Under the pieces are notes generated by a model. It saw only the letters and a list, made by a program, of their open reading frames with translations. It was not told where the DNA came from and did not search any database. 36,433 bases of DNA from an uncultured Lachnospiraceae bacterium (lineage in GTDB: Bacteria; Bacillota; Clostridia; Lachnospirales; Lachnospiraceae), in the NCBI GenBank assembly GCA_910585715.1, contig CAJUEX010000034.1, forward strand, positions 1 through 36,433, given 5' to 3'. Positions 15,282 to 24,282 of the stretch are shown piece by piece (position 1 is the stretch's first letter; every line of letters starts with the position of its first letter). The translations under genes and the position numbers were made by a program.

Positions 15282-16325
15282 ATGATTACCATTAGTTTAT
15301 GTATGATTGTAAAAAATGAGGAAAAGGTTTTAAAACGCTGCCTCTCTTCCATTGCGGATATTATGGATGAAATCATTATTGTTGACACCGGCTCCACAGA
15401 CCGCACAAAGGAAATTGCAAAAAGCTTTACGGACAAAGTATATGATTTCGCCTGGACCGGCAGCTTTTCTGATGCAAGGAACTTTTCCTTTTCCAAAGCG
15501 GCCATGGAATACATATATTGTGCAGACGCAGACGAGGTTTTGGATGCAGAGAACAAAAACAGGCTTGCTCTTCTAAAGCAAAGCCTGCTGCCGGAAATTG
15601 ATATCGTTCAAATGCTCTACTGCAATCAATTATCCCATAATACCATATACAATTATGACAGGGAATACCGTCCAAAGCTCTATAAACGCCTGCGCACCTT
15701 TAACTGGGAAGGCGCCATTCACGAAGCAGTACGGTTAGAGCCTGTAATATACGACAGTGACGTGGAAATACTCCACATGCCCCTGGGCGAACATACCTCC
15801 AGGGACATCCATGCCTTTGAGACAATGTACAAGAATGGAATCCCTCTGGATAAACGGCTTCACAACATTTATGCAAAGGAGCTGTTCATATCCGGCAGCG
15901 ACGAAGACTTTATCCGGGCGCTGCCTGCCTTTCTTGCCACGCTGTCCGATACGGACCGCACGCAGGATGAAATCATGGAAGCCTGCTGTGTGGTTTCCCG
16001 CGCCTGCCGCCTGCAGTATGACACAGAAGGCTTTTTCAAATATGCCCTGAAAAACGTTGCTGACTCCGGCTGTTCGGAAATATGCTATGAGCTTGGAAAG
16101 CATTACGAATCCGTCAAGGATTATGAAGAGGCTATTATCTGGTATTACAATGCAGCTTATGAGACGAAAAGCATTTTAAATATCCGCTTAAGCGGCGACC
16201 TTCCTTTATTAGCCATTGCTGACTGCTATGAAAAGCTTGGACTTATGGAGGAAGCAGAAGCTTACCGGAAGTCAGGAAAGGAATGGAGCTACCAGGCAAG
16301 CTCCTCTTCCAGCGAAAAGGAATAG
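15282..16325 (+). CDS. GT2-family glycosyltransferase with TPR-like C-terminus
   Basis: The 347-residue protein opens with the GT-A fold signature ISLCMIVKNEEKVLKRCLSSI, the nucleotide-sugar motif VDTGSTDRT (34-42) and a D-x-D type site in YCADADEV (82, 84). It is of the WaaE/SunS-like branch. After about residue 230 come TPR-like helical pairs (CYELGKHYESVKDYEEAIIWYYNAA, then LAIADCYEKLGLMEEAEAYRKSG). The acceptor is unknown; peptides or surface polymers are both possible. TAGGAGG lies 5-6 nt before the start. The last 37 nt overlap the convergent addA gene. Confidence 0.9.
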   Translation: MITISLCMIVKNEEKVLKRCLSSIADIMDEIIIVDTGSTDRTKEIAKSFTDKVYDFAWTGSFSDARNFSFSKAAMEYIYCADADEVLDAENKNRLALLKQSLLPEIDIVQMLYCNQLSHNTIYNYDREYRPKLYKRLRTFNWEGAIHEAVRLEPVIYDSDVEILHMPLGEHTSRDIHAFETMYKNGIPLDKRLHNIYAKELFISGSDEDFIRALPAFLATLSDTDRTQDEIMEACCVVSRACRLQYDTEGFFKYALKNVADSGCSEICYELGKHYESVKDYEEAIIWYYNAAYETKSILNIRLSGDLPLLAIADCYEKLGLMEEAEAYRKSGKEWSYQASSSSSEKE

Positions 16326-19300
16326 ATTACCCTTTCCTTTACGGGCTTTTTTAAAAGAGAACAAAGCGCCTCTCCGTAATAATCCAGCTGGGTTTCATAG
16401 CGGCGCTGCAGCTCCTCCATGGTTTCCACCCGGTCGGTTTTGTAATCCAGCACCACAAGCTCCCCATCTTCCTCAAAGTATACGTCAATAATTCCCTGAA
16501 TCAGTACCATTTCCTCTTTGGGAAACTGAGGATTGACCCGCTCTGCCGGTATGCCGATTACAAAAGGCCTTTCCTTATAAAGCTTCCCTGCCTTTGCCGC
16601 CCTGCACATTTTCTGTCCATACAGGGAAACTGCAAAAGAGGCGATTTTATCCGGCCTTACAAGCTCCATATATTCTTTCGTGAGCCTTCCTTCCTGTACA
16701 AACCCTTCCATATCCTGCTTTACTTTTTCTGTCAGTCTTTCTTTTGCCTTTTCAGGCTTTTCCCTTTCCATTCCTTCCAGTTCATATTCCTTATAATCCA
16801 ACAGCTCAAGCACCTTGTGGTAAGCGCTTCCCCGGCTTGTTCCTCCTGCCTCCTGTTCCTGTCTTAAAAATCCCGGCAGGTAAGGCACCGGCGGTCTTTC
16901 CGTTTCAAAAATAGAATGCAGTTCCTCCCCCTCTTCTTTCATGGCCTCTAACTTCAGCTCGGAAACGCTTGTCTTTGTATACATTTTGCTTAATATCTCA
17001 TGGGGATACTCATAAGAAAATTTCTTCTGAAGCTCTTCCATCAGCGCCTGGTTGATTTCTTCCCGCTGCCAGCCCTTTAAAAGCCTTTCCTTTCGCATTT
17101 GCTTTTGCAAATCTTCCCCAAAGCCCATAAGCTCCAGATCCCTTTCATGAAACACCCTGCATATGCTTTCAAAATCCTTGTGTCCCATCAGTGCCGCCAT
17201 CACATAGGAAAGTGCATTGGATGCACTGCTAATAAAGGAAAAGGGCAGCTTTTCCAGCTCTTTCATCCCCTTATATTTTTGAAGCAGTGTCTGTACCCTG
17301 TCCACCTCTCCGGTAAGAATCAGCTTTTCCTTTGCTCTTGTAAGAGCCACATACAAAATACGAAGCTCCTCCCCAAGACTGTCCAGCTTACATTTGGCGG
17401 CAAGCATATTTTTGCTGATGGTCTTTGCCTTAATCCGTGCCTGATGGTCTATCATATCCGTGCCGATTCCCCAGTCGATATCCAAAAGCACCGGGCTGTG
17501 GATATCCTGCATATTGAACCGTTTGGCAAGGCCGGAAACAAAACAGATGGGAAATTCCAGTCCCTTGCTTTTGTGAATGGTCATAATCCGTACCGTGTCC
17601 GCCCGCTCATCCAGTATATTTGCCTCTCCGGAATCTATGCTGTATTTCTCCATCCGCTCAATATAGCGGACAAACTGGAACAGCCCCTGAAAACTGGTTT
17701 TCTCAAATTCAATTGCCTTTTCCAGCAGCATTTCCACATTTGCTTTTTTCTGTTCCCCTCCCGGCAGGGCGCTGACATATTCTAAATAGAAACTTTGGGA
17801 AAACAACTGTGCCATCAGCTCGTAAATGGAAAGGACAATTGCGCTTTCCCTGTTGCCTTCTATTCTTTTTAAGGTATCTGCCGCCTTTTTCCGCAGGGCA
17901 GACCATGCTTCTGCCTGCCAGTTTTCTTTCACCTGTCCATCGGAATTTTCCCCTACAAAAGCTTTCATGCATTCCCAAAGATAATCCCTTTTCTTTTCTT
18001 TCCCCCGAAAGCCCTTTAATACGGCAAGCTCTTCGTCCGTGTAGAAAAAAAACGGCGACTTTAAAAGCCCCGCAAGGGCATTGTCCTCATAAGGATTATT
18101 CAGCACTCTTAAATACTGGAGCACATACCGCACCTCCATGGTGGAAAAATAACCGGATTTGGAAGCAATATGCACCGGAATCCCCTGATTTCCCAGCTCT
18201 TCCTTAAAAGTCTCCTGTGTGTTTTCCCCGGAACGCAGCAAAATGACAATGTCCTGATATCTGGCAGGACGAAGCTTTCCCATTTCTTTGTCCGTAACGG
18301 GAAAACTGCCCACCATTGCCCTTATCCGGTTTCCTATCATAACGGCTTCCGCCTGTTTTTTCGGTATGGAGCTGATGATTTCTTCCTCTTCTCCGGTTTC
18401 CTCCTGAGTCAGTGTTTCTTTTCTTTCAAACAAAAGAAGCTCTGTTTCATAAACAGAAGGCTCCGTTTCCATTTCCGGATAATCGGCGCCGGAATACAAT
18501 GCTGCCTCCTCATCATAAGCAATCCCTCCCACGGAAGCATCCATAAGCCTTTCAAATATAAAATTTACGCTGTTTATGACTTCTTTCCGGCTTCGGAAAT
18601 TTTTATGAAGATCAATTCGCATGTTATCCGGATTGTGGTTTACATAACCTTCATGATACTGCCGGAACTTTTCCATAAACAGCTCCGGCCTTGCAAGACG
18701 AAATCCATATATGCTCTGCTTTACGTCCCCTACCATAAACCGGTTGCAATGTCCCTTTTCCTTTTTGGAAATGCTCTCAAGCAGCAGTTCCTGTACCAGA
18801 TTGCTGTCCTGATACTCGTCGGTCATAACCTCTGTAAAATATTCCTGATAAGCAAGTGCCGTTTTGGTAGGAACCCTCTTTCCCTCCTTTTCTTCCAAAA
18901 GGATTTCCAAAGCATAATGCTCCATATCGGAAAAGTCCATCAGATTCTTTTCTTTCTTCTTTGCCGAGAAAAGCTCCATAAAAGACAAGGTTAAATCCAC
19001 CAGAGCGCATACATTGCCCCCGCATGTCTTCACATCCGACAGGCTCTGTTTTGGTGAAACAAAGAAAAAGGAATCCTTTATCTGCTGGATAAGCCCTTTT
19101 GCCTGGTTGCGCAGCTCCTTTGCCTGCTCCCTTTTTTCAAGAAGTACCGTATCATCCTTTTTTACAGGCAGCCGCCCGAATTTTACCTGATTTATTTTTT
19201 CATAAAAAAGCTCGTAATCCTTTTCCTTTGCCAGTTCCAGAAGCATATGGGCTTCCTGCTCCAAAAGCTCTCCATACATATATGGTCCGTCACTCTGCTC

Positions 19301-20014
19301 GCTGATATCCCGTGCAAGCCCTAAGAGAAACACCGCTTCCTTGCAGAGCTTTTCCACATATCCCATCATTTCCTTTAAAAAGGGCTTTTCCTTAAATTCC
19401 TCCATACTTTCCAGGCAGTAAGCCTCCTTACACTGCAAAAGCCAGCTTTCCGGCCATGGGTAGCTCATGGCAAACTCATAAAGCTTCAGCACATAGTCCT
19501 CTAAAACGCCTTCGTTTCTTCCCGCCACATAGCTTTCCAGCAAAGTGAGGAAGCCTTCCTCCGCTTTTTCATGCTCCCTTTCCATCAGCTCTGAAAGCAC
19601 GTCCCGCTTTATCAGATTCAGCTCTCCCGGGTCCCCTATGCGAAAGGAAGGGTCTAACCCGATATCCTCAAAATGATTGGTTAGCAGATACTTACAAAAG
19701 CTGTCAATGGTGGTAATCTGCGCTCTGTGAATATATGCCGACTGCTTCTGCAGGTGTTCATTTTCCGGCTCCCGCTCCAGTCTTTCCAGAATTGCCTTTA
19801 AAATACGCTCCCGCATTTCCGCCGCCGCCGCATTGGTAAAGGTTACGATTAGCAGCCTGTCTATATCTGCCGGGTGTTCCTTATCCGTTATAATGGAAAG
19901 GATACGCTCTACTAAAACAGCCGTTTTTCCGGAGCCTGCCGCCGCGGAAACAAGAAGATTTTTATTTCTGGTATCTATGACCTGTTGTTGTTCTTTTGTA
20001 AAGGAAATGCCCAT
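16289..20014 (-). CDS. addA: ATP-dependent helicase/nuclease subunit A
   Basis: AddA is the helicase-nuclease subunit of AddAB, the Firmicutes counterpart of RecBCD that resects double-strand ends up to Chi and loads RecA. The 1241 residues show a UvrD-type helicase: Walker A AAGSGKTA (24-31), motif II DEYQDSN (about 397-403), TIHKSKGLEF (about 812-821) and a C-terminal RecB-like nuclease with VLDYKTDR (about 1190) and QLDYY. The length is normal (about 1230 in Bacillus). Its ATG overlaps the addB stop by one base (TGATG), showing coupled translation. All catalytic motifs look intact. Confidence 0.97.
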   Translation of the reverse strand: MGISFTKEQQQVIDTRNKNLLVSAAAGSGKTAVLVERILSIITDKEHPADIDRLLIVTFTNAAAAEMRERILKAILERLEREPENEHLQKQSAYIHRAQITTIDSFCKYLLTNHFEDIGLDPSFRIGDPGELNLIKRDVLSELMEREHEKAEEGFLTLLESYVAGRNEGVLEDYVLKLYEFAMSYPWPESWLLQCKEAYCLESMEEFKEKPFLKEMMGYVEKLCKEAVFLLGLARDISEQSDGPYMYGELLEQEAHMLLELAKEKDYELFYEKINQVKFGRLPVKKDDTVLLEKREQAKELRNQAKGLIQQIKDSFFFVSPKQSLSDVKTCGGNVCALVDLTLSFMELFSAKKKEKNLMDFSDMEHYALEILLEEKEGKRVPTKTALAYQEYFTEVMTDEYQDSNLVQELLLESISKKEKGHCNRFMVGDVKQSIYGFRLARPELFMEKFRQYHEGYVNHNPDNMRIDLHKNFRSRKEVINSVNFIFERLMDASVGGIAYDEEAALYSGADYPEMETEPSVYETELLLFERKETLTQEETGEEEEIISSIPKKQAEAVMIGNRIRAMVGSFPVTDKEMGKLRPARYQDIVILLRSGENTQETFKEELGNQGIPVHIASKSGYFSTMEVRYVLQYLRVLNNPYEDNALAGLLKSPFFFYTDEELAVLKGFRGKEKKRDYLWECMKAFVGENSDGQVKENWQAEAWSALRKKAADTLKRIEGNRESAIVLSIYELMAQLFSQSFYLEYVSALPGGEQKKANVEMLLEKAIEFEKTSFQGLFQFVRYIERMEKYSIDSGEANILDERADTVRIMTIHKSKGLEFPICFVSGLAKRFNMQDIHSPVLLDIDWGIGTDMIDHQARIKAKTISKNMLAAKCKLDSLGEELRILYVALTRAKEKLILTGEVDRVQTLLQKYKGMKELEKLPFSFISSASNALSYVMAALMGHKDFESICRVFHERDLELMGFGEDLQKQMRKERLLKGWQREEINQALMEELQKKFSYEYPHEILSKMYTKTSVSELKLEAMKEEGEELHSIFETERPPVPYLPGFLRQEQEAGGTSRGSAYHKVLELLDYKEYELEGMEREKPEKAKERLTEKVKQDMEGFVQEGRLTKEYMELVRPDKIASFAVSLYGQKMCRAAKAGKLYKERPFVIGIPAERVNPQFPKEEMVLIQGIIDVYFEEDGELVVLDYKTDRVETMEELQRRYETQLDYYGEALCSLLKKPVKERVIYSFSLEEELAW

Positions 20015-23000
20015 CAGATTCCTTCCTCCGTTACTTTCTCCCTGATTTTTTCCATTGCCTCTTCCTTTGACATGATATCTAACCGCTTTTGCTCAAAGCC
20101 CTTTATCTTTTTGTCAAATCCGCATATTCCACGATAACCGCAATAGGTACAAGGGGTTTTGTTTTCCTTTTCATATGGATTTACCGGAATTTCACCCTTT
20201 AATATTTTTTCTGCGATTTCCTGAATCTTCAAATCCGCATATTGGGAAATTGCCTTTAGCTCCTCCTTTGTGGCCACGCCGGAGCCCGCCTTATAGCCTC
20301 CCGCTTTTTTCCGCTCTACCGGAATCACATTAGAAGCATCCGAAAAGCTTTCATCCAGCATGGACACCACCTGCTCTTCCTCAAGCACTACTCCCTTTGT
20401 ACGAAGTGCCGTGTGGATTGCCTCTTGAATCTGTTCTTCGGAGGAAACCTGCTCTGAGCGTTCCACATAAGGGTCTGTCATCTGATAGTAAAGAAGCGCC
20501 GCCGGTTCCACCTGCTTGTCCGGATGTTCTTTTTTCTCTATTAAAACGGCGCTGTTCATATATAGGGCAAGCTGCATTTGAAGCCCGTAATACAGGGAAA
20601 CCGGGTCGAACTTTATGTTTCCCGACTTATAATCCATCACCTTCACATACAAAATACCCTCATGCTCCACCGTATCCATCCGGTCAATCCTGCCACGCAC
20701 CTTCATGGTCTTTCCGTCAAATTCCTTTACCATGGAAAAAGGAAGCTCAAAGGCCTTGGGCTCAAAGACACCTTTTTTCAACTGATATTGGAGAGTTTCC
20801 AGTGTACGGTTCAAAATCCGCCCCATGCGCTTTAGAATATAGGCATTTCTTGCGCTGTCCAAAAGCACCGTCTCCCCATACTCTACAGCAAGCTCCTTTA
20901 ACTTTTCATCCACATAGCTTTTTGCCTGCTCTCCGGTGAATTGAAACCATGTAGTATTCTGCTCCTTTAAATAGGCGGAAAAACCCTCCAAAACCGCATG
21001 GAACACATTTCCCATGTCCACCGCCTCAAAGGAAAACTCCTCTTCCTCCTGAAGAAGCAGCCCGTACTTCAGGAAATGGGCATAGCCGCAGGCGGCAAAC
21101 TGCTCGAAACGGCTTATGCTGCTTTCCAATACTTCCCCGTAAATAAGCTTTGCCGCCTCTTTGGAAAGAGGGGCCGGCACATACTCATAAAAAGCGGCTT
21201 CTATCAGCTTTCTTATGCCCTCTTCCTGTTCATAAAAATGGTACAGGGTAAAAAAGTCCTTTCTTTTTTCTTCATCCGCCTCTAAAAGCCCCTGCCCGTA
21301 GCTTCCCATAAGCCCGGCAAAGTCATCCATTCCATCCTTTTTTGCTGCGATTTTATGTTCTAATCCTTCCTTATTTCCTTCTGTCCTTAATTGACTGTAC
21401 AGCCCTTTTATCATATCCACCAGATATGCCGGACGGTTTCCTTTTCCTTCCGAATCCACCCTTGAATAGGATAAGAACAGCTTCTCTGACGGCTTTGTCA
21501 TGTTTAAATAGAGATACAGTCTTTGAATGAACATCTGCTGCCTTCCGGTAGGCGCCAGCTCCACACCGCTTTCCTGTAAAAATTCTCTTTCCATATCGGA
21601 AATCAGACCGCCCTTTTTGCCACCGCCGGGTATTGCGCTGTCGTTGAGGCCCACAAAAAACAAAGCCCGCACCTGTTTCAGCCTGGTACGCTCCATATCT
21701 CCTGCCAGAACCTGGTCAACATTCTGGGGAATGGTGCCCACCTTTAATTCGCTAAAGCCTGCCGATAATATATCGGAAAATTCCTGCAGGGTCATTTCCT
21801 CTTCCTTTAACAGCTCATAAATCTGGTTCAGCAAATCCATTACAAGGGGATATACCTGTCCGTATTCCTTTGCCTTTGCCAAATCTCCCATTTCCTGAAA
21901 ACCGGTTTCCATTTGTTCCATTTTTTCCTGAAATCTGTTTCTGACACAGAAGTCATATACAGCCCTTACCAACTTTTCTGCCGGGTAGAGCGCTGATTTT
22001 TCATTCACTGTTTTTTTATTTACTGTTTTTTCTTCTACTGTTTCTTCTGCTTCTATTTCCAGCTTTCCTGCTGCTCTTATTTCTGCCGTCTCTTCCGATA
22101 TGTTTTTCATATATGTGCTTTCAGCATTTGTATTTTCTCCATTCCAGTTTTCATCATTTATGTTTTCATTGCTTATATTTTCATCATTTCCGTTTTCATT
22201 GTTTATACTTTCATTACTTTTATTTTCTTCATTCTCGTTTTTCCTGGCTTCGGATTTCTGTGTTTCAGCCAGCAAAAGAAGAGGTGACATCAGTGTCACG
22301 AACTTTTCCCGTGTTTGATTTAGACATGCAAGCCTCTCTGACATTTTGCCGGTTTCCTCTTCTCCTTCTGTCTGCTTCATCTGCCTTGTTATTCGGATAA
22401 AGGGATTCTCATAGGCACGCTTTCCCCGGATTCCCAAAGCCTTTACGTAATATTCCAGTCTGTCGGTTTCCTCCATGGAAATTCCTGTCAGTCCGGTGCG
22501 CAAAAAACAAAATACGCTGTCATAGGAAAAATCATAAAGCACTGTCTGCAGTGCGCTGGTAATAGCCAAAATCATAGGATTGTTCATTACTCCCTTTGTC
22601 TGGTCCAGATATACCGGGATATCATATCTTCTGCATTCCATATCAATAAGGTGTCCATATGCCTCCAAATCTCCTGCAATAATAGCTATATCCCTGTAGC
22701 AATACTGCTCTTTTTGCAAAAGCTCCTTAATCGCCACGCACACCTGCTGGATTTCTTCCCTTGGATTTGCCCCCTCCGTTAAGAAGACAGCATGATTTTC
22801 CCCTGTAAAAACAGACTTCTTCTGACGGAACAGGTTTTTCTCCAAGTGGGAAAGCTCCCTTCTTTTTCCAAACCTCGGAAGCTTCTCACCGGAAAGCACC
22901 ACATCCCTGCGCCTTACCACCCCTGCCTCTTTTGCCATTTTCTCCATGGATTCCACTGTTTTCTTGCTTAAATAAAACAGCTTATGCTCCCCATCCACTT

Positions 23001-23709
23001 CATAAGGATTTTCTCTTGTATCAACGGTAATGGTCATGATTACTTCTCCCGCCTGTACCATCAGTTCTTTAATAAGGCGGTTCTGCACAGGGGTAAATCC
23101 TGTAAAACCGTCAAATACCACCACGCTGTTTTTAATGGCTTTGGATTTGTGCAGGGATTTGCAAAGAAGGTCCAGGCTTTCTTCCGTGGTTATGTACTTT
23201 TCCTTTAAAAAGGACAAAAAGCCTTCATATAAAAGTTTTAAATCCAAAAGCTTGGAGGAAAGCTCCCCCTTTCCTGCCCCATAAGAAATCAGCTCTTCCA
23301 TTCCTTTGGGATCAATGTCATATTGCATAAATTCAGAAATCACGCTTTTGATTTCATGGATGTAGCCCACTTGGTTCAAGTGGCTGCCAAGCACCTTCAG
23401 CTCCTCCTTATGCTGTGAAGCCACCTTTCTTAAAATCAGGTTTTTCCCCGTATCATCCAGTACAATCCGCTCTTCCTTTCCAACCTCTTCAAATATACGG
23501 TAAGTCAGTCTGGAAAAGCTCAGCACGTCAATATTCATAATGCCTTCATTCAGCAGGCAAAGCTCCTTTTGGGTCTGCATGGTGAACTGGTCCGGCACCA
23601 GAATGAAAAATTCCCGCTCCGGCTCCGCTTTGGACCATTTCATAATATCCTTGTATACTGTTGTGCTTTTTCCGAAGCCGGAAGCCCCGAAGTAAAATTG
23701 TAATCCCAT
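20014..23709 (-). CDS. addB: ATP-dependent helicase/nuclease subunit B
   Basis: AddB recognises Chi and cuts the second strand in AddAB. The 1231-residue protein starts LQFYFGASGFGKST (Walker A 8-16), has the nuclease motif VMDYKSG (about 1025), and the four cysteines of the Fe-S clasp: one in AACGYAH (about 873) and C-x2-C-x5-C in PCTYCGYRGIC (about 1186-1195). It is longer than usual because of an acidic, Asn-rich low-complexity insertion at about residues 485-575, containing seven 5-residue repeats. The frame is maintained through it, so the protein is probably active. Confidence 0.97.
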   Translation of the reverse strand: MGLQFYFGASGFGKSTTVYKDIMKWSKAEPEREFFILVPDQFTMQTQKELCLLNEGIMNIDVLSFSRLTYRIFEEVGKEERIVLDDTGKNLILRKVASQHKEELKVLGSHLNQVGYIHEIKSVISEFMQYDIDPKGMEELISYGAGKGELSSKLLDLKLLYEGFLSFLKEKYITTEESLDLLCKSLHKSKAIKNSVVVFDGFTGFTPVQNRLIKELMVQAGEVIMTITVDTRENPYEVDGEHKLFYLSKKTVESMEKMAKEAGVVRRRDVVLSGEKLPRFGKRRELSHLEKNLFRQKKSVFTGENHAVFLTEGANPREEIQQVCVAIKELLQKEQYCYRDIAIIAGDLEAYGHLIDMECRRYDIPVYLDQTKGVMNNPMILAITSALQTVLYDFSYDSVFCFLRTGLTGISMEETDRLEYYVKALGIRGKRAYENPFIRITRQMKQTEGEEETGKMSERLACLNQTREKFVTLMSPLLLLAETQKSEARKNENEENKSNESINNENGNDENISNENINDENWNGENTNAESTYMKNISEETAEIRAAGKLEIEAEETVEEKTVNKKTVNEKSALYPAEKLVRAVYDFCVRNRFQEKMEQMETGFQEMGDLAKAKEYGQVYPLVMDLLNQIYELLKEEEMTLQEFSDILSAGFSELKVGTIPQNVDQVLAGDMERTRLKQVRALFFVGLNDSAIPGGGKKGGLISDMEREFLQESGVELAPTGRQQMFIQRLYLYLNMTKPSEKLFLSYSRVDSEGKGNRPAYLVDMIKGLYSQLRTEGNKEGLEHKIAAKKDGMDDFAGLMGSYGQGLLEADEEKRKDFFTLYHFYEQEEGIRKLIEAAFYEYVPAPLSKEAAKLIYGEVLESSISRFEQFAACGYAHFLKYGLLLQEEEEFSFEAVDMGNVFHAVLEGFSAYLKEQNTTWFQFTGEQAKSYVDEKLKELAVEYGETVLLDSARNAYILKRMGRILNRTLETLQYQLKKGVFEPKAFELPFSMVKEFDGKTMKVRGRIDRMDTVEHEGILYVKVMDYKSGNIKFDPVSLYYGLQMQLALYMNSAVLIEKKEHPDKQVEPAALLYYQMTDPYVERSEQVSSEEQIQEAIHTALRTKGVVLEEEQVVSMLDESFSDASNVIPVERKKAGGYKAGSGVATKEELKAISQYADLKIQEIAEKILKGEIPVNPYEKENKTPCTYCGYRGICGFDKKIKGFEQKRLDIMSKEEAMEKIREKVTEEGI
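22111..22215 (-). repeat. Seven-unit 15-bp minisatellite within addB
   Basis: Consecutive 15-bp units encode NESIN, NENGN, DENIS, NENIN, DENWN, GENTN and AESTY (AddB residues about 499-533). Unit length is exactly 15 nt throughout, so copy changes keep the frame. It lies between conserved AddB blocks. Confidence 0.9.
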
Positions 23710-23777
23710 AATTCTCCTGTATGTTTTTATTCTTGCTTATATTTTTATTTTTAATTTTTTTTATGTATATGATAATT

Positions 23778-23806
23778 ATTATAATGCAGATTAATGGGAA
23801 ATACAA
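23778..23806 (-). promoter_or_regulatory. Predicted addBA promoter
   Basis: On the minus strand TTGTAT, 17 nt, TATAAT, in an A+T-rich region about 70 nt before addB. Confidence 0.5.
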
Positions 23807-23931
23807 ATGATATGTTGTTAATTTGTTTTTTTTATGATAGAATACCGACAAATTGTAATGTGAATATACTGGAAGCAAAAAGGAAAAAAAGTATTTTTCT
23901 CTGTCAATGGCAGACAGTAAAATTTTGAAAA

Positions 23932-24005
23932 TATAATATGCTTAACCGGGTAGCCGGGGGACGTGCTCCCACCCGTTTCGTGTCCTGCGGAAAGGAGTGG
24001 TGCTT
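23932..24005 (+). promoter_or_regulatory. -10 box and structured leader of the holin-like toxin mRNA
   Basis: TATAAT at 23932-23937 is followed by a G+C-rich leader in which CGGGT pairs with ACCCG and GGGGA with TCCC, so the 5' end of the mRNA should be folded. A good -35 box is not evident. AAAGGAG lies 8 nt before the toxin start. The first ~25 nt resemble the start of the antisense RNA. Confidence 0.55.
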
Positions 24006-24089
24006 ATGAGTACATATGAGGAATTTATGATAATTATCGCAGTAACATCCTTGATAGTATCAATCCTGAATATGAAAAATAAGAAATAG
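24006..24089 (+). CDS. Holin-like type I toxin (27 residues)
   Basis: The peptide begins MSTYEEFMIIIAV and ends SILNMKNKK. This matches the short 'putative holin-like toxin' family (TxpA/BsrE-like): an MSTYE start, one membrane helix (about residues 7-21) and a basic tail. Such peptides insert in the membrane and stop growth unless an antisense RNA blocks their mRNA. A strong ribosome binding site, a folded 5' leader and an antisense promoter downstream complete the expected architecture. It is too short for usual gene callers. Confidence 0.82.
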   Translation: MSTYEEFMIIIAVTSLIVSILNMKNKK

Positions 24090-24190
24090 CCGTCCTGCTC
24101 TCGCAAAGTTTAGGAACGGCTATTTCAAATAGTTAAAGATTAAATTGCGCCGAGACGGGTAATGTGCACTTACCTTCCGGCTGTCCTGTT
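24076..24190 (-). ncRNA. Antisense RNA antitoxin to the holin-like toxin
   Basis: A perfect promoter on the minus strand (TTGACA 24220-24225, 17 nt, TATAAT 24197-24202) would start an RNA near 24190. It runs into the toxin gene's 3' end and terminates at a strong hairpin (arms 24083-24095 and 24113-24126) followed on the minus strand by TTATTTTT. The RNA of about 115 nt overlaps the 3' part of the toxin mRNA, as in txpA/RatA. No coding capacity seen. Confidence 0.78.
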
Positions 24191-24196
24191 AAGCAT

Positions 24197-24225
24197 ATTA
24201 TACGCAGTATACGTAAAAATGTCAA
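24197..24225 (-). promoter_or_regulatory. Perfect consensus promoter of the antitoxin RNA
   Basis: TTGACA, exactly 17 nt, TATAAT on the minus strand; no gene on that strand begins within 100 nt downstream, which supports an RNA product. Confidence 0.85.
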
Positions 24226-24282
24226 ACATACTTTTGCAGTCGATTACAACATCAATTACAACATCTAAACTGGTATGAAATG

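Noticed and set aside
17099..18994. Long plus-strand frames opposite addA
   Set aside because: They are antisense to conserved AddA motifs and have no motif or ribosome binding site of their own.
22111..22215. Possible CRISPR-like or regulatory repeat array
   Set aside because: Units are 15 nt, contiguous without spacers, in frame and within addB; this is a coding minisatellite.
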